NCBI GenBank assembly: GCA_000597885.1
Contig: CP004371.1
Coordinates: 6,584,501-6,648,500 of the forward strand
Reading direction: 5' to 3'
Source: Flammeovirgaceae bacterium 311
Lineage (GTDB): Bacteria > Bacteroidota > Bacteroidia > Cytophagales > Cyclobacteriaceae
DNA length: 64,000 bases
Position numbers and translations under genes: made by a program. The notes beneath the pieces are model-generated. The model made no database searches and was not told the DNA's origin. It was given only the letters and a program-made list of their open reading frames with translations. Position 1 is the stretch's first letter. Each line of letters begins with the position of its first letter. Below, one piece after another: positions 28,401 to 35,312 of this stretch.

Positions 28401-28959
28401 GTTGCTTAGTAACGGCTACGAGATCAGCGATTACGCCCAGTACCACCTTAGCGCCCGCCGTAGCTTTACCCGCACCTGGAATATTCAGCTGCAGGGCATG
28501 GTGGGCGAGCAGGAAGATTTATCGGATTTCCTGAAAGACCAGCGCTATGACGTACACTTCTGGGGGCTGGAGCCAAAGCTTACCTGGCGCCCCATGCAGC
28601 AGCTGGAGCTTGACCTTAGTGGCCGCATCAGGCAAAAAGAAAACATGCTGTGGCAGGAAGAGCAGGAAAATGCACAGCTACGTGAGCTGGGTTTAGGTTT
28701 TTTGCTAAGCCGCCAGCTTACCACCTCCATTCGCGGACAATTGCGCCTGGTGCAGATCGATTATGCGGGAAGTACCAACACCCCTGTAAGCTATGCACTG
28801 CTGGAGGCGCTAAGACCAGGCAATAACTGGACCTGGAACCTGCAGCTGCAGCAGCGGGTTATGAGAGGTTTAATGCTGAATGTGGTATACGATGGCCGCC
28901 GCTCAGAAAATACTGTAGTGGTACACACAGGCCGCATGATGCTTCGGGCAATGTTCTAG
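25486..28959 (+). CDS. Large probable outer-membrane protein of unknown function
   Basis: The 1157-residue protein begins with a signal peptide cleaved after about VHAQ (residue 20). The rest is rich in alternating polar and aromatic beta-strand patterns such as GISFGNTQDVFVQSALNLQ and YHLSARRSFTRTWNIQLQG. Its last residues, TGRMMLRAMF, end in Phe as many beta-barrel proteins do. A HVWRDNNGDGEPQLEEF segment near residue 835 looks like an EF-hand-type calcium loop. I do not recognise a named family. It starts at the base after the kinase stop codon, so it is translationally coupled to it and may be the surface component that the kinase monitors or serves. This link is inference. Confidence 0.82.
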   Translation: MLIIRLLWCLLALPLLVHAQTTDGDAVCRWLQPSATPGPLDSLSVIPKSISLSAADLQWQYNPSEGTIQFSGDNLPDSVLVCYTRLPYSLHKPVQNRTLAEYDSLAPFKLRPRNKNEVWQQEELFSSDDIQKSGSISRGISFGNTQDVFVQSALNLQLEGMLTDKIGLRASISDQNIPFQPDGNTQNLQEFDKVFVELYTDSSSLIAGDLQMRNTNGSFLRYQRNVQGLSFRTRSSWLSKGSGETTVSAAAARGQFNAVELEPVEGMLGPYRLQGANGQGYVMVLANSERVFLDGRLLQRGYQYDYIIDYNLGEISFTPGTIITRYSRIRVEYEYADQQYRRGIMSAGHTHAKGRFEFFSGFYQEKDNRYQPLFFDLNEQDMLRLSEAGDTFANLWAASSDSVGYTADLLLYQQKDTLDADGQPRQIYVYSTDPASAHYRLGFTQVGQGNGNYELQEITPRGRVYRWVSPAGGVPQGQYEPVRLLQAPRKRQVVTGGGSYRLGKFGKVYAELAVSEFDQNLFSELEEQDDKGLALKSGYSIDGLPVFFDPAWHWKAGVEYELTNQNFTPIDRFRTVEYDRYWGLLPQQGWGVQPLPYGVDDHLISLWGGMEKDAANRLLYHYRHRNLPGLVQGWQQEIEGAKTMGILAATASLFLMENEQDELLVKWQRLVLDQNLNFKHFVPGYAYTHEQNVYQQAQTDSVLTSAQYFREHRFYVRNPAAMSSRYLLEYSIREDKAPVLGEMQEANDAQLFRAQWYTNPDLPQQLGFQMSYRQSQALLDSLEDSNEERILTGQLQWNSLLWDGAFRQQLTYNAGSGREIKRDYVYVKVPAGQGTHVWRDNNGDGEPQLEEFFEAVLPDEKIYIRILVPSNELTQAYSSELQYRLTLNGPVDWRDRTGMLRAMQPLSATLSVRLNQKLTEGSNLERFLPASAGLAEVGLLHRRQQWQLNVFYNRSNPEWGIEGGFHQNTRKQLLSNGYEISDYAQYHLSARRSFTRTWNIQLQGMVGEQEDLSDFLKDQRYDVHFWGLEPKLTWRPMQQLELDLSGRIRQKENMLWQEEQENAQLRELGLGFLLSRQLTTSIRGQLRLVQIDYAGSTNTPVSYALLEALRPGNNWTWNLQLQQRVMRGLMLNVVYDGRRSENTVVVHTGRMMLRAMF

Positions 28960-28974
28960 CCCGTTCTTTAGAAT

Positions 28975-29006
28975 AAAAAGCCAAAGCGTTCAGCAATGGC
29001 TTTTGT
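28975..29006. terminator. Bidirectional terminator between convergent genes
   Basis: AAAAGCCA at 28976-28983 pairs with TGGCTTTT at 28997-29004 around a 13-base loop. The A-run on the left and T-run on the right let it serve both the plus-strand outer-membrane gene and the minus-strand ABC transporter gene. The stem is short, so strength is uncertain. Confidence 0.65.
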
Positions 29007-29034
29007 ACTTTGCATACTGCAGCTGCTTAAAAAA

Positions 29035-29802
29035 TTAACCCCCGTTTTCTTCTTCGTTTTGTTTATATGATTTTGCCAGTTTATTGGCAAATACAAATTC
29101 GTTAAGTTCCGGAACATTGGTGCTCAAGATCTGATCATTACTGCCTTCCCATAATTTTCTGCCTTTGTATAGGTAAATAATATGGTCACCAATTCCCATT
29201 ACAGAGTTCATGTCGTGGGTAACCACCACGGTAGTAATATTAAGTTCCTTGGTAATTTCAGCGATCAGATCATCGATTACAATAGAAGTTTGCGGGTCCA
29301 GGCCACTGTTGGGCTCATCCACAAACAGGTATTTCACATTATCAACAATGGCACGGGCTATGCCCACCCTTTTTTTCATACCTCCGCTTATTTCAGAAGG
29401 CATTTTTTTATTGGCATTCTCCAGGCCAACCCGCTCCAGGCACCAGTTTACCCGCTCTGTTTTTTCTTTTGGGCTTAGGCCGCTCTTCAGGGTTAACGGA
29501 AACATAACGTTCTGCTCTACCGTCATGGAGTCGAAAAGAGCCCCACCCTGGAAGAGCATACCTATATCCTGTCTGATGTTGGTTCTTAAGTCTTTATCGC
29601 CCTTGCTAAAGTTTCGCCCGTCGTAGAGGATCTCGCCACTATCGGGCTCAATCAGGCCTACAATTATTTTAAGCAGCACACTTTTACCGGTACCGCTGGA
29701 GCCTATAATCAGGTTTGTTTTTCCGGGCTTAAACTCACCGCTTACGTCCAGGAGCACATCCTTGCCATCAAAGCTCTTTTTAATATTTTTAAATTCAATC
29801 AT
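29035..29802 (-). CDS. mlaF: MlaF-like ABC transporter ATP-binding protein
   Basis: The 255-residue ATPase has Walker A (GSSGTGKSVLL) near residue 35, the signature SGGMKKRVGIARA near 140, Walker B (YLFVDEPNSGLDP) and the switch His in VVVTHDM. The signature with GGMKKR is characteristic of the Mla/Ttg2 family that moves phospholipids between inner and outer membrane. It follows the MlaE permease gene by 41 bases on the same strand. No MlaD (MCE) gene follows in the window. Confidence 0.9.
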   Translation of the reverse strand: MIEFKNIKKSFDGKDVLLDVSGEFKPGKTNLIIGSSGTGKSVLLKIIVGLIEPDSGEILYDGRNFSKGDKDLRTNIRQDIGMLFQGGALFDSMTVEQNVMFPLTLKSGLSPKEKTERVNWCLERVGLENANKKMPSEISGGMKKRVGIARAIVDNVKYLFVDEPNSGLDPQTSIVIDDLIAEITKELNITTVVVTHDMNSVMGIGDHIIYLYKGRKLWEGSNDQILSTNVPELNEFVFANKLAKSYKQNEEENGG

Positions 29803-29843
29803 AGTTTAGTGCATATAAAACGCTAAACGAGAGCCGGATAGAA

Positions 29844-30575
29844 TTAGTTAAGCATCAACTCGGCCAACAGATAATCGGCCAGCAGAATGGCAATACAGGA
29901 GCTGGTTACGGCACGGGTGCTGCTTTCGCCTACTTCCAGGGCACCGCCTTCGGTGTAAAAACCCTTATAGGCTGAGATAGAAGCAACCAGGAAAGCAAAT
30001 ACCACAGATTTAATGAGCATGAAAGTAACAGTAAACTCATTAAAGCCGTAGCGGATTCCATATATATAATCCTGTGCTGAAGATATGTCGCTAAGCGTTG
30101 CGGCCAGAAAGCCGCCGTATAAAGATAAAAATGCAGCCAGGATTACCAGCATCGGGTACATGATCATGGAAGCAAAGATCTTTGGCAACACCAGGTATCC
30201 CACAGAGTTAACACCCATTACTTCCAGAGCATCTATCTGATCGGTAATACGCATGGTGCCCAGCTGGCTGGCAATTTTAGAACCCACCTTGCCCGCAAAT
30301 ACTATGGCAGTAATAGTAGGGGCCAGCTCCAGAATGGTCATGTCCCGAACAATATTACCAATAATGTAGTCTTCGATAAGTGGACTAACTATGTTATAAG
30401 AAGTTTGTACCGCTGTTACCGCACCAATGAAAGTAGAGACAATAGCAACGATAAAAACTGAATTTACCCCTACGCTGATGGATTCATCGATGATCAGACG
30501 TACATATGTACGGAACGATTCCATGTTGTTGAACATAGAACCTAAAAAAATAACATAACGCCCGAGCGATTTCAT
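29844..30575 (-). CDS. mlaE: MlaE-like ABC transporter permease
   Basis: The MlaE family permease has about five to six helices and the signatures VSTFIGAVTAVQ, GKVGSKIASQLGTMRITDQIDAL and VMGVNSVGYLVLPKI. The frame is open to 30665, but the first 30 residues are unlike the family and run into the upstream gene. The ATG at 30575 (MKSLGRYVIFLG) gives the normal N-terminus and a 243-residue protein. It forms the inner-membrane core of a lipid transporter together with MlaF just downstream, and is transcribed divergently from the dehydrogenase gene at 30653. Confidence 0.9.
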   Translation of the reverse strand: MKSLGRYVIFLGSMFNNMESFRTYVRLIIDESISVGVNSVFIVAIVSTFIGAVTAVQTSYNIVSPLIEDYIIGNIVRDMTILELAPTITAIVFAGKVGSKIASQLGTMRITDQIDALEVMGVNSVGYLVLPKIFASMIMYPMLVILAAFLSLYGGFLAATLSDISSAQDYIYGIRYGFNEFTVTFMLIKSVVFAFLVASISAYKGFYTEGGALEVGESSTRAVTSSCIAILLADYLLAELMLN

Positions 30576-30652
30576 GCAGCCTATGGGTAGTTTAGGTACG
30601 AAAATACAATTATCCACTAAAATTACTTGAAAAGCCCGTATATTTCGAAAAA

Positions 30653-31378
30653 ATGAGCCATACAAGAGAGAAAGGTTTGGTAGTGATTACCGGCGGCACT
30701 AAAGGCATGGGCCGCGCTCTGGTAGAACGATTCTTCAGGGAAGGTTATCCTGTAATTACCTGTAGCAGAAATGAGCAGGATCTGGAACAGCTTAAAAATC
30801 AGTATACAAGTAGTAAGGCAGAAGGCAGCATCTATGTGCATGCTGCCGACCTGAGCAAAAAGCAGGAGGTAGAGGCCTTTGCCGAAGCTGTTAAAGCAGT
30901 TGAAATGCCTATTGATATACTCATCAATAACACAGGAGTATTTGAACCCGGACAAATCCAGACCGAGGAAGAAGGTGTGCTGGAGCGCACCATGGAAACC
31001 AATGTGTACAGTGCCTACCACCTTACCCGCAGACTTTTGCCACTAATGGTCGGCAAAAAGCAGGGACATATATTCAACATGTGCTCTACTGCCAGTATTA
31101 CAGCCTATACCAATGGCGGCTCTTACTGCATCAGTAAGTACGCACTTCTGGGTTTTTCAAAAGTGTTACGTGAGGAGCTCAAGGAGCAGGGCATCCGGGT
31201 AACTTCTGTATTGCCGGGGGCTACCCTTACGGCAAGCTGGGAAGGAGTAGATCTGCCTGAAGAACGATTTATGAAATCAGAAGACATCGCCGATCTGATA
31301 TGGGCAACGTGGCTGTTGAGCAGCCGAAGCGTAGTAGAAGAAATACTCATCAGGCCGCAGTTGGGAGATTTAGCCTGA
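30653..31378 (+). CDS. Short-chain dehydrogenase/reductase
   Basis: The 241-residue classical SDR has the nucleotide-binding TGGTKGMG near residue 14, the INNTG motif near 92, the catalytic Ser in CSTAS and the YCISK (YxxxK) motif near residue 162. Gly-rich positions and length fit NADP(H)-using 3-ketoacyl reductase-like enzymes, but the substrate is unknown. It stands alone between the divergent Mla genes and ispG. Confidence 0.9.
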   Translation: MSHTREKGLVVITGGTKGMGRALVERFFREGYPVITCSRNEQDLEQLKNQYTSSKAEGSIYVHAADLSKKQEVEAFAEAVKAVEMPIDILINNTGVFEPGQIQTEEEGVLERTMETNVYSAYHLTRRLLPLMVGKKQGHIFNMCSTASITAYTNGGSYCISKYALLGFSKVLREELKEQGIRVTSVLPGATLTASWEGVDLPEERFMKSEDIADLIWATWLLSSRSVVEEILIRPQLGDLA

Positions 31379-31447
31379 CCGGCTGAACCCCCTGCAGCCC
31401 CCTTTTGTTCTTAAGAAGTTAACAAAAAATTAGCTGCTGACAGCAAT

Positions 31448-33451
31448 ATGAATACAGCAGAGAAACAAATTCAGCACTTGAAACAATACTGTAACAGCCT
31501 TACTTCTTATAGCCGCCGGCTTAGCCGCGAAGTATATATTGGCGACTTGCCTATGGGCGGTCTTAACCCTATCAGGGTGCAGTCCATGACCACCATCGAC
31601 ACCATGGATACCAGGGGAAGCGTAGAGCAAACCATACGTATGGTAGAGGCAGGATGTGAGTATGTGCGTATTACAGCACCAAGTCTGAAGGAAGCCCGCA
31701 ACCTGGGCGAGATCAAAAAAGAATTACGCAGCAGGGGATACAGCGTACCCTTGATCGCCGATATACACTTTACCCCAAATGCAGCAGAGCTGGCGGCACG
31801 TCTGGTAGAGAAAGTGCGCATTAACCCGGGCAATTATGTCGATAAGAAGAAATTCGATATTGTAGAGTATACTGATGCCCAGTACGAGCTTGAACTGGAG
31901 CGCATCCGTGAAAAGTTTATTCCCCTGATCAGGATTTGCAAGGAGCATGGCACTGCCATGCGTATTGGAACCAACCACGGCAGCCTTTCCGACAGAATCA
32001 TGAGCCGTTATGGCGATACCCCCCTGGGCATGGTAGAGTCGGCGCTGGAGTTTCTGCGTATTTGTGAAGAATTCAGCTATTATGATATTGTGCTCTCCAT
32101 GAAAGCCAGTAACACACAGGTAATGGTGCAGGCCTACCGCCTGCTGGTACAAAAGCTGGAAGAAGAGGGCTTGCAACCTTATCCGCTGCACCTTGGCGTA
32201 ACCGAAGCTGGAGAAGGTGAAGATGGCCGCATTAAATCTGCCGTTGGTATAGGCACCCTGTTGGAAGATGGGCTGGGTGATACCGTGCGTGTGTCCCTTA
32301 CCGAAGAGCCGGAGGCCGAAGCACCAGTGGCAGCTGCGCTGATTAACCGCTACAACAACAGGACAGGGCATGGCGCCATAGAACCGCTGCAGCACATTCC
32401 TATAAACCCTTTTAGTTACCACCGCCGCGAAACCCGGCAGGTAGAAAATATTGGCGGCGGCCAGGTACCCAGGGTAATTGCCGATTTTAGCGCCCATGGC
32501 AATATCGAAATGAAAGACCTGAAGGCAATTGGGCATTTTTACCTGCCCGAGCTTGATAAATGGAAGATGAACGACCTGGGTGCAGACTTTGTGTTCAGTG
32601 GCGATCGGGCAATCTCCTTTATGTTGCCGAATGGTTTGCGGGAGATCCTGAATTATACTTCCTGGCTAAAGCAACCTGATCAGAAAACTTGTTACCCGCT
32701 CCTAAGTGCGGAGCAGTACCTGCAGCCAGGGCAGCAGAGGCATCCGGCACTTAACTTTATACACTTGGATGCTGAAGATGCCCGTCCGGAGCTGCTGGCA
32801 CTGCTAAGGGACGACAACACAGCGGTTGTACTGCTGGAAACCCAAAACAGCCATGCTATGGCAGCACTGCGCCGCTTCTTTTTCAGGCTGATGGAAGCAG
32901 GAGTAGCGGCTCCTGTAGTAGTACACCGTACTTATAAAGGTCTGACTGCTGATGAACTGCAGCTCTATGCTGCTACCGATGTTGGAGGCCTGCTTATTGA
33001 TGGTTTGGGTGATGGTGTGATGCTTAGCCAGGATAAAGCAGAACATTCAGTGGATGTTGATAAGCAGCTGGTAACCAAGACACTAAACAGCCTGGGCTTT
33101 GGGATACTTCAAGCTGCCCGTACCCGCATGACCAAAACAGAGTACATCAGCTGCCCGAGCTGTGGGCGTACCCTTTTTGATTTGCAGGAAACTACTGCTA
33201 TGATCCGGAAGCGTACCGATCACCTGAAAGGGGTGAAAATTGGTATCATGGGTTGTATTGTAAACGGCCCTGGCGAGATGGCAGATGCCGATTATGGCTA
33301 TGTGGGCAGCGGCAAAGGTAAGATAACCTTATACCGCGGACAGGAGGTAGTAAAGAGGAACGTTCCCTCAGAAAAAGCTGTTGATGAATTAATTGGGCTT
33401 ATACGTGAAGATGGCCGTTGGCTTGAGCCCGCAATCATAGATTACGCATAG
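31448..33451 (+). CDS. ispG: 4-hydroxy-3-methylbut-2-enyl diphosphate synthase, long form
   Basis: IspG makes HMBPP from methylerythritol cyclodiphosphate in the MEP pathway for isoprenoids. At 667 residues it is much longer than the roughly 370 of E. coli IspG and has the three-domain layout of Bacteroidota and plants. The TIM-barrel start is at about residues 35-300 (GGLNPIRVQSMTTIDTMDT; MRIGTNHGSL), an inserted domain follows at about 300-545, and the iron-sulfur domain is C-terminal. The cluster ligands are in CPSCGRTLFDLQ near residue 567 and GCIVNGPGEM near 602. The gene is followed 9 bases later by a small conserved membrane protein. Confidence 0.96.
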   Translation: MNTAEKQIQHLKQYCNSLTSYSRRLSREVYIGDLPMGGLNPIRVQSMTTIDTMDTRGSVEQTIRMVEAGCEYVRITAPSLKEARNLGEIKKELRSRGYSVPLIADIHFTPNAAELAARLVEKVRINPGNYVDKKKFDIVEYTDAQYELELERIREKFIPLIRICKEHGTAMRIGTNHGSLSDRIMSRYGDTPLGMVESALEFLRICEEFSYYDIVLSMKASNTQVMVQAYRLLVQKLEEEGLQPYPLHLGVTEAGEGEDGRIKSAVGIGTLLEDGLGDTVRVSLTEEPEAEAPVAAALINRYNNRTGHGAIEPLQHIPINPFSYHRRETRQVENIGGGQVPRVIADFSAHGNIEMKDLKAIGHFYLPELDKWKMNDLGADFVFSGDRAISFMLPNGLREILNYTSWLKQPDQKTCYPLLSAEQYLQPGQQRHPALNFIHLDAEDARPELLALLRDDNTAVVLLETQNSHAMAALRRFFFRLMEAGVAAPVVVHRTYKGLTADELQLYAATDVGGLLIDGLGDGVMLSQDKAEHSVDVDKQLVTKTLNSLGFGILQAARTRMTKTEYISCPSCGRTLFDLQETTAMIRKRTDHLKGVKIGIMGCIVNGPGEMADADYGYVGSGKGKITLYRGQEVVKRNVPSEKAVDELIGLIREDGRWLEPAIIDYA

Positions 33452-33460
33452 CATAGCTTT

Positions 33461-33652
33461 ATGAAAAAACAAAACGAAGAAAGCTGGCGCGATTATTTTG
33501 CGCTGGGCGATGTATTTGGTTATTTCTTTCGAAAGAAAGATCCGAGCCGCCCAAATAATTTTAACATACGCATGATGCACGGCATCAATAAAATAAGCAT
33601 TCTAATATTTCTGGCAGGGGTGATTTATATGATTTTAAAGCGGGTACTCTAA
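33461..33652 (+). CDS. Small conserved single-helix protein
   Basis: The 63-residue protein starts MKKQNEESWRDYFALGDVFG, has a basic middle (FRKKDPSRPNNFNIRMMHG) and ends in one hydrophobic helix (about residues 45-60). It resembles a small Bacteroidota family of unknown function (I believe DUF6728, from memory). It is 9 bases downstream of ispG and its stop codon lies inside the loop of the terminator hairpin, so it is probably co-transcribed with ispG. Confidence 0.75.
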   Translation: MKKQNEESWRDYFALGDVFGYFFRKKDPSRPNNFNIRMMHGINKISILIFLAGVIYMILKRVL

Positions 33653-33669
33653 GGAGCCCGCTTTTTTTG
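33637..33669 (+). terminator. Rho-independent terminator of the ispG unit
   Basis: AGCGGG at 33639-33644 pairs with CCCGCT at 33657-33662 and is followed by seven T residues. The stop codon of the small protein (33650-33652) is inside the loop. Confidence 0.85.
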
Positions 33670-34006
33670 TTTTCTTATGCCTGTGCCTACTGAGGTCTGT
33701 ACGCACTCATTTCTACATAAGTTCACTACAATGCCACAAGCACAGAAAATTAATATTATATGAAAAATTAGGATTATAAATTGAATATTATGTTTTTTGA
33801 ATAAGCCATTTAATTTTGATGCTTAAACAGCAAAATACTTTGCTGTTTGTAACGCTTTATGAATACCACCTTACCGACTTATTTGTCAAGGCAGTAAAAG
33901 GCTTGGTCAAATCATTGATAAGATATTAAGGCACTTTAAGCCTGAAGTGGATTTGAAAAAGCTTGACAGATTATGATTATCAGATAAGAAACTATTCCTT
34001 TTCCTT
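33670..34006. other. Intergenic region with a tight hairpin
   Basis: This AT-rich stretch of about 340 bases has no supported reading frame. It holds one perfect 10-base inverted repeat, AAACAGCAAA at 33825-33834 and TTTGCTGTTT at 33839-33848, with a four-base loop. No T-run follows directly, so the hairpin may be a weak terminator, an RNA end or part of a small RNA; nothing more can be said. The promoter for the GDSL hydrolase gene must lie here, but no consensus match is evident. Confidence 0.5.
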
Positions 34007-34621
34007 ATGTTGCAATATTTAGCTCTTGGAGATTCCTATACCATAGGAGAAGCTGTGGCGGAGCAACAAAGCTGGCCCCATCAATTAGTGAATAAACTGA
34101 GGGAGCAGGCAATAGATGTGGCAGCGCCCAAACTGATTGCCACCACTGGCTGGACTACCGGCGAGCTGCTGGCTGCCATTGAAAAAGAAAATCCCCCTTC
34201 TGCCTATAACCTGGTGAGCCTCCTGATAGGAGTGAACAATCAGTATCGGGGCTATCACCTGGATTTATACAGAGAAGATTTTACAAGACTGGTACAAAAA
34301 GCTATCTTTTATGCCCGCAAAAAACCGGAGGGTGTATTTGTGCTTTCTATTCCTGATTATGGTGTAACGCCCTTCGCTGCAGAAAAACAACCACAACAAA
34401 TCTCAAGAGAAGTAGAGGAGTATAACACCATCGCTCAAGGTATATGTCAGCGTCTGGGAGTAACTTATTATAATATTACTGAAAACAGTAAAAGGGCAGC
34501 ATTAGAGCCTGATCTGCTGGCTGATGATAAATTGCATCCTTCGGGTAAAATGTATACTGAGTGGGTAGAACAAATTTACCCCAATGTAGTAAAACAAATA
34601 AGATTGCTGCAAAAAGTCTAA
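34007..34621 (+). CDS. SGNH/GDSL-family hydrolase
   Basis: The 204-residue esterase-like protein has the block I motif YLALGDSYTIGEAV at the N-terminus (nucleophile Ser11), block III LLIGVNNQYRG near residue 70 with the oxyanion Asn, and the catalytic Asp/His pair in DDKLHPSGKMY near residue 182. No signal peptide is present, so it is likely cytoplasmic. The family cleaves acyl esters or thioesters; the natural substrate is not predictable. Single-gene unit. Confidence 0.92.
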   Translation: MLQYLALGDSYTIGEAVAEQQSWPHQLVNKLREQAIDVAAPKLIATTGWTTGELLAAIEKENPPSAYNLVSLLIGVNNQYRGYHLDLYREDFTRLVQKAIFYARKKPEGVFVLSIPDYGVTPFAAEKQPQQISREVEEYNTIAQGICQRLGVTYYNITENSKRAALEPDLLADDKLHPSGKMYTEWVEQIYPNVVKQIRLLQKV

Positions 34622-34866
34622 GCTTGAAGTATAACTTTAAGCTTTCAGAATAACAGTTCTGGATTACAATTACTTAGTCAGTAGTTTGCAGCAAAGGCCA
34701 AACAAAAGCGTTGGAAGGCCCTGATATCTGTCTTTCAACCTAAGCATCCTGCTTTGGGCACTCCGTAAATGAACGGTGCACATGTAGGATTATGAATAAG
34801 ATAGAAATGTATTTTGCTGAAAATTCATAAAACTTTGTGAAGTAGCCCAGAAGAAGTAGAAAGATT

Positions 34867-35214
34867 ATGAAGATGAAGGTTATAAAAGGCCTGTTCGCAA
34901 TATTAACGTCTGTATTGATGCTGCAATCCTGTCAGGAGAGAATGATTTGCCCTGCTTATCAGTCTACCTTTATACTGGATGATGAAGTACGGTACCAGCT
35001 TTTTACACGCTTTGAAAAAGACAGCATTCCCAAGCATTATGCCGGAGTTAATAAGAGCACCTATGGACTTATAGAGCCTATTGGCCGTAAGAAACGGGAA
35101 AGATCAATGGCAATTGTAACCATGCGTACAGTAATGCCTCCTAAAACCGAAGACAGTTTAACAACATCAGCCACAGATATAACGCCCCTTAGACGTGAAA
35201 TGGAGCGGGAGTAG
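34867..35214 (+). CDS. Hypothetical small lipoprotein
   Basis: The 115-residue protein starts with a basic N-terminus and a hydrophobic segment ending in MLQSC near residue 22, a plausible lipobox, followed by QERMICPAYQSTFILDD. The remainder is polar, with a basic KKRERS stretch and a Thr- and charge-rich end. The MICPAYQS pattern reminds me of small Bacteroidota lipoproteins of unknown function. It stands between the GDSL hydrolase gene and the bidirectional terminator before leuS. Confidence 0.7.
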   Translation: MKMKVIKGLFAILTSVLMLQSCQERMICPAYQSTFILDDEVRYQLFTRFEKDSIPKHYAGVNKSTYGLIEPIGRKKRERSMAIVTMRTVMPPKTEDSLTTSATDITPLRREMERE

Positions 35215-35258
35215 TTTGTTGATTGTTTCTTCAGATAAGATATTGCCCTGACAGGCAA

Positions 35259-35296
35259 AAAGAAAGCACCTGCTGAAATGTAGGTGCTTTCTTTTA
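35259..35296. terminator. Bidirectional terminator
   Basis: AGAAAGCACCT at about 35261-35271 pairs with AGGTGCTTTCT at about 35282-35292 around a GCTGAAATGT loop, flanked by A residues on the left and T residues on the right. It separates the plus-strand lipoprotein gene from the minus-strand leuS. Confidence 0.88.
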
Positions 35297-35312
35297 TTAT
35301 TGTTACTGCTGC

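Noticed and set aside
30576-30665. Thirty extra N-terminal residues for MlaE
   Set aside because: They overlap the divergent SDR gene and do not resemble the family; the ATG at 30575 is the natural start.
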